Assembly: GCA_029861955.1 (NCBI GenBank)
Contig: JAOTYK010000003.1
Coordinates: 89,643-153,642 of the forward strand
Source of the DNA: Acidobacteriota bacterium
GTDB lineage: Bacteria > Acidobacteriota > Polarisedimenticolia > Polarisedimenticolales > Polarisedimenticolaceae
DNA length: 64,000 bases
Reading direction: 5' to 3'
The notes under the pieces were generated by a model. That model saw nothing but the letters and a program-made list of their open reading frames with translations, was not told the origin of the DNA and searched no databases. The first letter of the stretch is position 1. Every line of letters begins with the position of its first letter. A program made the translations under genes and the position numbers. Below, one piece after another: positions 61,584 through 64,000 of this stretch.

Positions 61584-63653
61584 GCGCAACATCTTCCACA
61601 GGTAGGCGAAGTTCAGCGCCGACATGTAGGCCCGCTGATTGAGATTGGCCGCCGCCGCATGTCCACCCTCGGTGTTCTCGTAGTAGTAGACAGGCTTCCC
61701 CATCGCCAGCATCCGCGCCACCATCTTCCGCGCGTGAGCGGGATGCACCCGGTCGTCGCGGGTCGACGTCGCGAAGAAGACCTGCGGGTAGTCCGTCTTC
61801 TTGTCGAGGTTGTGGTACGGCGACCACGTCTTGATGTAATTCCAGTCGTCGGTGTCGGGGTTGCCGTACTCGGCCATCCAGCTGTTCCCGGCCAGTAGCT
61901 TGTTGTAGCGCTTCATGTCCAGAAGCGGGACGAGACAGACCACCGCCTTGAACAGCTCCGGTCGTTGGACGAAGGTGCCGCCGACGAGGAGTCCACCCTG
62001 GGACCCACCCATGATGCCCAGGTGATCGGCCGAGGTGATCTTTCGCTTGATGAGATCTTCCGCAACCGCCGCGAAGTCGTCGAAGTTGGTCTGGTGTTTC
62101 TCTTTCACCGCTGCCGTGTGCCACTTGGGGCCGAACTCGCCGCCGCCGCGGATATTGGCCACCACGTAGACGCCACCGCGGGAGACCCAGGACGTGCCGG
62201 TCGTGCTGGAGTAGCGCGGCACCTGGGAGATCTCGAAGCCGCCGTAACCGTAGAGCAGTGTCGGGTGACTGCCGTCGGCCTTGAACCCCTTGGGCTTGAA
62301 GACGAAGTACGGGATCTTCGTACCATCGACGGACGCCGCTTCGAGCTGTTCCACCGACATGCCGTCGGTGTCGAACCACTCCGGCGATGATTTGATCGCC
62401 TGAGGTTCCCCACCGTCACGAACGAGGTAGAGACTGGAAGGAGTCATGAAGTCGGTGTAGGTGAAGAAGAAGTTGTCGTCGACATCCCCACTGCTCCCCA
62501 GACGGATGGTACCGAGACCCGGCAGCGAGATCTCCTTGCTCTCCCATCCGTTCTCGCCGGGTGTCAGTCGGTAAAGTCGACCGCGAACGTTATCGAGCGT
62601 CGTAAGCAACAGATGATTCTTCGTGCTGCTCACACGACCCAGAGATACACGCTCCTGCGGCACGAACAAGGTCTCGAAGTCGCGTTTGCCCGCGAGGAAG
62701 TCATCGAGATCGATGGCAAGCAGCGCGTCGCCGGGATAGGTCGTACCCCCGACCGTCCAATCCGAACGCAGCGCGATCAGTAGTTGATCCTTGAAGATAC
62801 CCTGCAGGTAGGCGTCCTCGGGGATGTCGACCTTGATCAGTCGCTCGTCCATGCGGAAGAACGTCGTCCCGCGAAAAAACGCCGGTGTCTGGCTGACGAA
62901 ATCAAAACGACCTTCCGGCGTGTGCATGCTGTAGGCGCTGACCGAGACGTCATCCACGGAACCCTCGAAGACCGTGGTGGCCGATTCCATGGCGGTGCCC
63001 CGCTTCCACTCCTTGGTGAAACGGGGATAGCCGGATCGGGTCAGCGTGCCTTCGCCGAAGTCGGTTCCGAGCCACAGCGTGTCCTTGTCCTTCCAGCTGA
63101 CGTTGGCCTTGGCCTCGGGGACGACGAACCCGTCATCCACAAACTGTTTGGCAACGGTGTCGAATTCACGACGCACCGACGCATCGCCACCGCCGCGGGA
63201 GAGCGTCAGCATGCAATGGCGGTATTCCGGCGACAGGCAGTTGGAGCCCTTCCAGACCCAGTTCTCTTCCTCGGCTTCCGCCAGAGCGTCAAGATCGAGA
63301 ACGATCTCCCAGGCGGGCGACTCCTTGAGGTACTCGTCGAGGAACGTGCGACGCCAGATGCCACGGACGTGATCGCTGTCTTGCCAGTAGTTGTAGACCC
63401 ACGCGCCCCTGATCGACGGTCCGGGAATCCGATCTTGCGAATTGAAGATCTCGAGGAGCTGCTCGTGAATATCCTCGAACTCGGGCACCGCCTCGAACTC
63501 GGCGACCGTCGCCGCGCTCTGCTCCACGGCCCAGGCCAGGGCCTTCTCACCCTCGACCTCCTCGAGCCACAGATAGGGGTCGTTGTCCTTGGCCATCGCG
63601 ACTGCGCCAAGCAAGGATGCAAACAGAACGGTAGCCAGGAATCGTCGACGCAT
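61581..63653 (-). CDS. Exported prolyl oligopeptidase-family (S9) serine peptidase
   Basis: The 690-aa protein has a signal peptide (MRRRFLATVLFASLLGAVAMA). An N-terminal seven-bladed propeller (about 25-420; NDPYLWLEEVEGEKALAWA at its start) precedes an alpha/beta-hydrolase domain. Catalytic residues are S551 (GGSQGGLLV), D633 or D634 (TRDDRVHPAHARK) and H665 (EGGHAAA). It should cleave short peptides in the periplasm, which fits as a second step after the extracellular proteases. The ATG at 63653 has AGGAG upstream, directly beside repeat copy E. The stop codon lies inside repeat copy D. Length is typical for the family. Confidence 0.95.
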   Translation of the reverse strand: MRRRFLATVLFASLLGAVAMAKDNDPYLWLEEVEGEKALAWAVEQSAATVAEFEAVPEFEDIHEQLLEIFNSQDRIPGPSIRGAWVYNYWQDSDHVRGIWRRTFLDEYLKESPAWEIVLDLDALAEAEEENWVWKGSNCLSPEYRHCMLTLSRGGGDASVRREFDTVAKQFVDDGFVVPEAKANVSWKDKDTLWLGTDFGEGTLTRSGYPRFTKEWKRGTAMESATTVFEGSVDDVSVSAYSMHTPEGRFDFVSQTPAFFRGTTFFRMDERLIKVDIPEDAYLQGIFKDQLLIALRSDWTVGGTTYPGDALLAIDLDDFLAGKRDFETLFVPQERVSLGRVSSTKNHLLLTTLDNVRGRLYRLTPGENGWESKEISLPGLGTIRLGSSGDVDDNFFFTYTDFMTPSSLYLVRDGGEPQAIKSSPEWFDTDGMSVEQLEAASVDGTKIPYFVFKPKGFKADGSHPTLLYGYGGFEISQVPRYSSTTGTSWVSRGGVYVVANIRGGGEFGPKWHTAAVKEKHQTNFDDFAAVAEDLIKRKITSADHLGIMGGSQGGLLVGGTFVQRPELFKAVVCLVPLLDMKRYNKLLAGNSWMAEYGNPDTDDWNYIKTWSPYHNLDKKTDYPQVFFATSTRDDRVHPAHARKMVARMLAMGKPVYYYENTEGGHAAAANLNQRAYMSALNFAYLWKMLR

Positions 63654-63665
63654 GGGGCAGCTCCT

Positions 63666-63745
63666 AAAAAGGGGACAGATTTATTTTTTCTCACGAAAAA
63701 TAAATCTGTCCCCAATTATACAGAAAATAAATCTGTCCCCTTTTT
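63666..63745. repeat. Compound AAAAGGGGACAG repeat (three half-sites), copy E
   Basis: A forward arm (63666-63690) and an inverse arm (63695-63713) form a hairpin with one extra T. After the spacer AATTATACAG a second inverse arm follows (63724-63745). On the minus strand the outer end begins 2 bp after the TGA stop of the Cys-rich gene (63750-63748), and the inner end adjoins the ribosome site of the S9 peptidase. The spacer reads TATAAT on the minus strand (63720-63715) and could be a -10 box for the peptidase. Confidence 0.88.
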
Positions 63746-63747
63746 GG

Positions 63748-64000
63748 TCAGGGATCGCAGGTATTTCCGCTTGCGGTGCAGCGAGGGTCGGAACAATTGA
63801 CCGGGGTGTCGCCGTCGCCGTCGCCGCAGCAGTAGCGACCATTCGGGTTGCCCCCCTGGACGCCGTTGCAGTCGGCCTCGCAGGAGACGCAGTCCTCGCC
63901 GGCGCTCAACTCGCAGATGTTGTTCCCGCACTGCCAATCACGGCAAGATGAGGTGTCGTAGCCGCCGCAACCCGGATCGCAGAACAGATCGCCGGTGTCG
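63748..64000 (-). CDS. C-terminal part of a secreted Cys-rich repeat protein (partial)
   Basis: The frame is open from the right edge of the window to TGA at 63750-63748, giving 83 residues with about 14 Cys. Repeating units read CDPGCGGYDTSSC, CGNNICELSAGEDC, CEADCNGVQGG and YCCGDGDGD, ending CTASGNTCDP. This pattern matches Cys-rich extracellular repeats found in large surface proteins of Myxococcota and Acidobacteriota. Disulfides imply export. The start lies outside the window. The stop is followed after 2 bp by repeat copy E. Confidence 0.75.
   Translation of the reverse strand, partial: DTGDLFCDPGCGGYDTSSCRDWQCGNNICELSAGEDCVSCEADCNGVQGGNPNGRYCCGDGDGDTPVNCSDPRCTASGNTCDP

Noticed and set aside
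1..64000. CRISPR array, prophage, integrative element, tRNA or rRNA genes
   Set aside because: No regularly spaced direct repeats, phage structural or integrase genes, cloverleaf with CCA end, or rRNA-like segments were found.

Overview
The window is GC-rich bacterial DNA (clearly above 60% G+C by eye) from a Gram-negative organism with many large exported proteins. It has lipoprotein and Sec signal peptides, a remnant of an outer-membrane beta-barrel, two kinds of eukaryote-like Ser/Thr kinase (TPR-tailed and TolB/WD40-tailed), a Reg_prop two-component system, CRTAC1/FG-GAP proteins and many multi-domain secreted proteases. This mix is most familiar from Acidobacteriota. That placement is an inference from gene content; no rRNA or other taxonomic marker is present. 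No tRNA, rRNA, CRISPR array, integrase or prophage genes were seen.

Layout. 1-7.3 kb: the end of an unknown gene, a CIA30-family protein, a secreted beta-helix protein, the ribosome-assembly GTPase RsgA (minus strand), a zinc-ribbon/kinase/TPR protein, and a minus-strand three-gene signalling operon (92-aa helical protein, receiver-GGDEF diguanylate cyclase, 161-aa unknown). 7.8-21.6 kb: a secreted subtilisin (S8) coupled to a secreted HEWGH metalloprotease, a TPR lipoprotein on the minus strand, then a Reg_prop sensor kinase coupled to a LuxR-type regulator, and a lone receiver protein. 21.8-23.3 kb: a secreted HAF-type repeat protein ending in a strong terminator. 23.4-44.7 kb: a very long plus-strand operon of eight secreted proteins (S8, CRTAC1, S8, CRTAC1, CRTAC1, S8, S8, metalloprotease), nearly all joined by stop/start overlaps. 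44.7-52.9 kb: a minus-strand pair, a 2139-aa secreted mosaic protein followed by a sulfatase-TPR protein. 53-64 kb: a mixed region with gene remnants, an MDR oxidoreductase, a TFIIB-type zinc-finger protein, a partial duplication of a membrane-protein gene, a frameshifted beta-barrel gene, a kinase-TolB protein, a large polytopic membrane protein, an SRPBCC protein, an S9 prolyl-oligopeptidase and the C-terminus of a Cys-rich secreted protein.

Two themes tie the window together. First, seven secreted proteases, three CRTAC1 proteins and the 2139-aa protein end in related small C-terminal modules. Six proteases stop at almost the same point, in or just after the motif N-x-C-G-x-E-[GS]-P, while the others continue through a G-x-D-x-x-G-x-x-R stretch to a terminal Cys region. 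This suggests a common sorting or anchoring tail. Second, a palindromic repeat built on AAAAGGGGACAGATTTATTT occurs five times. In four of the five places it lies on or within about 8 bp of a stop codon, so it may act as a mobile or terminator-like element at gene 3' ends.

The protease cassettes with their sensor kinase, response regulator and lipoprotein suggest a regulated extracellular protein-degradation capacity. The grouping is seen directly; the function is inferred.
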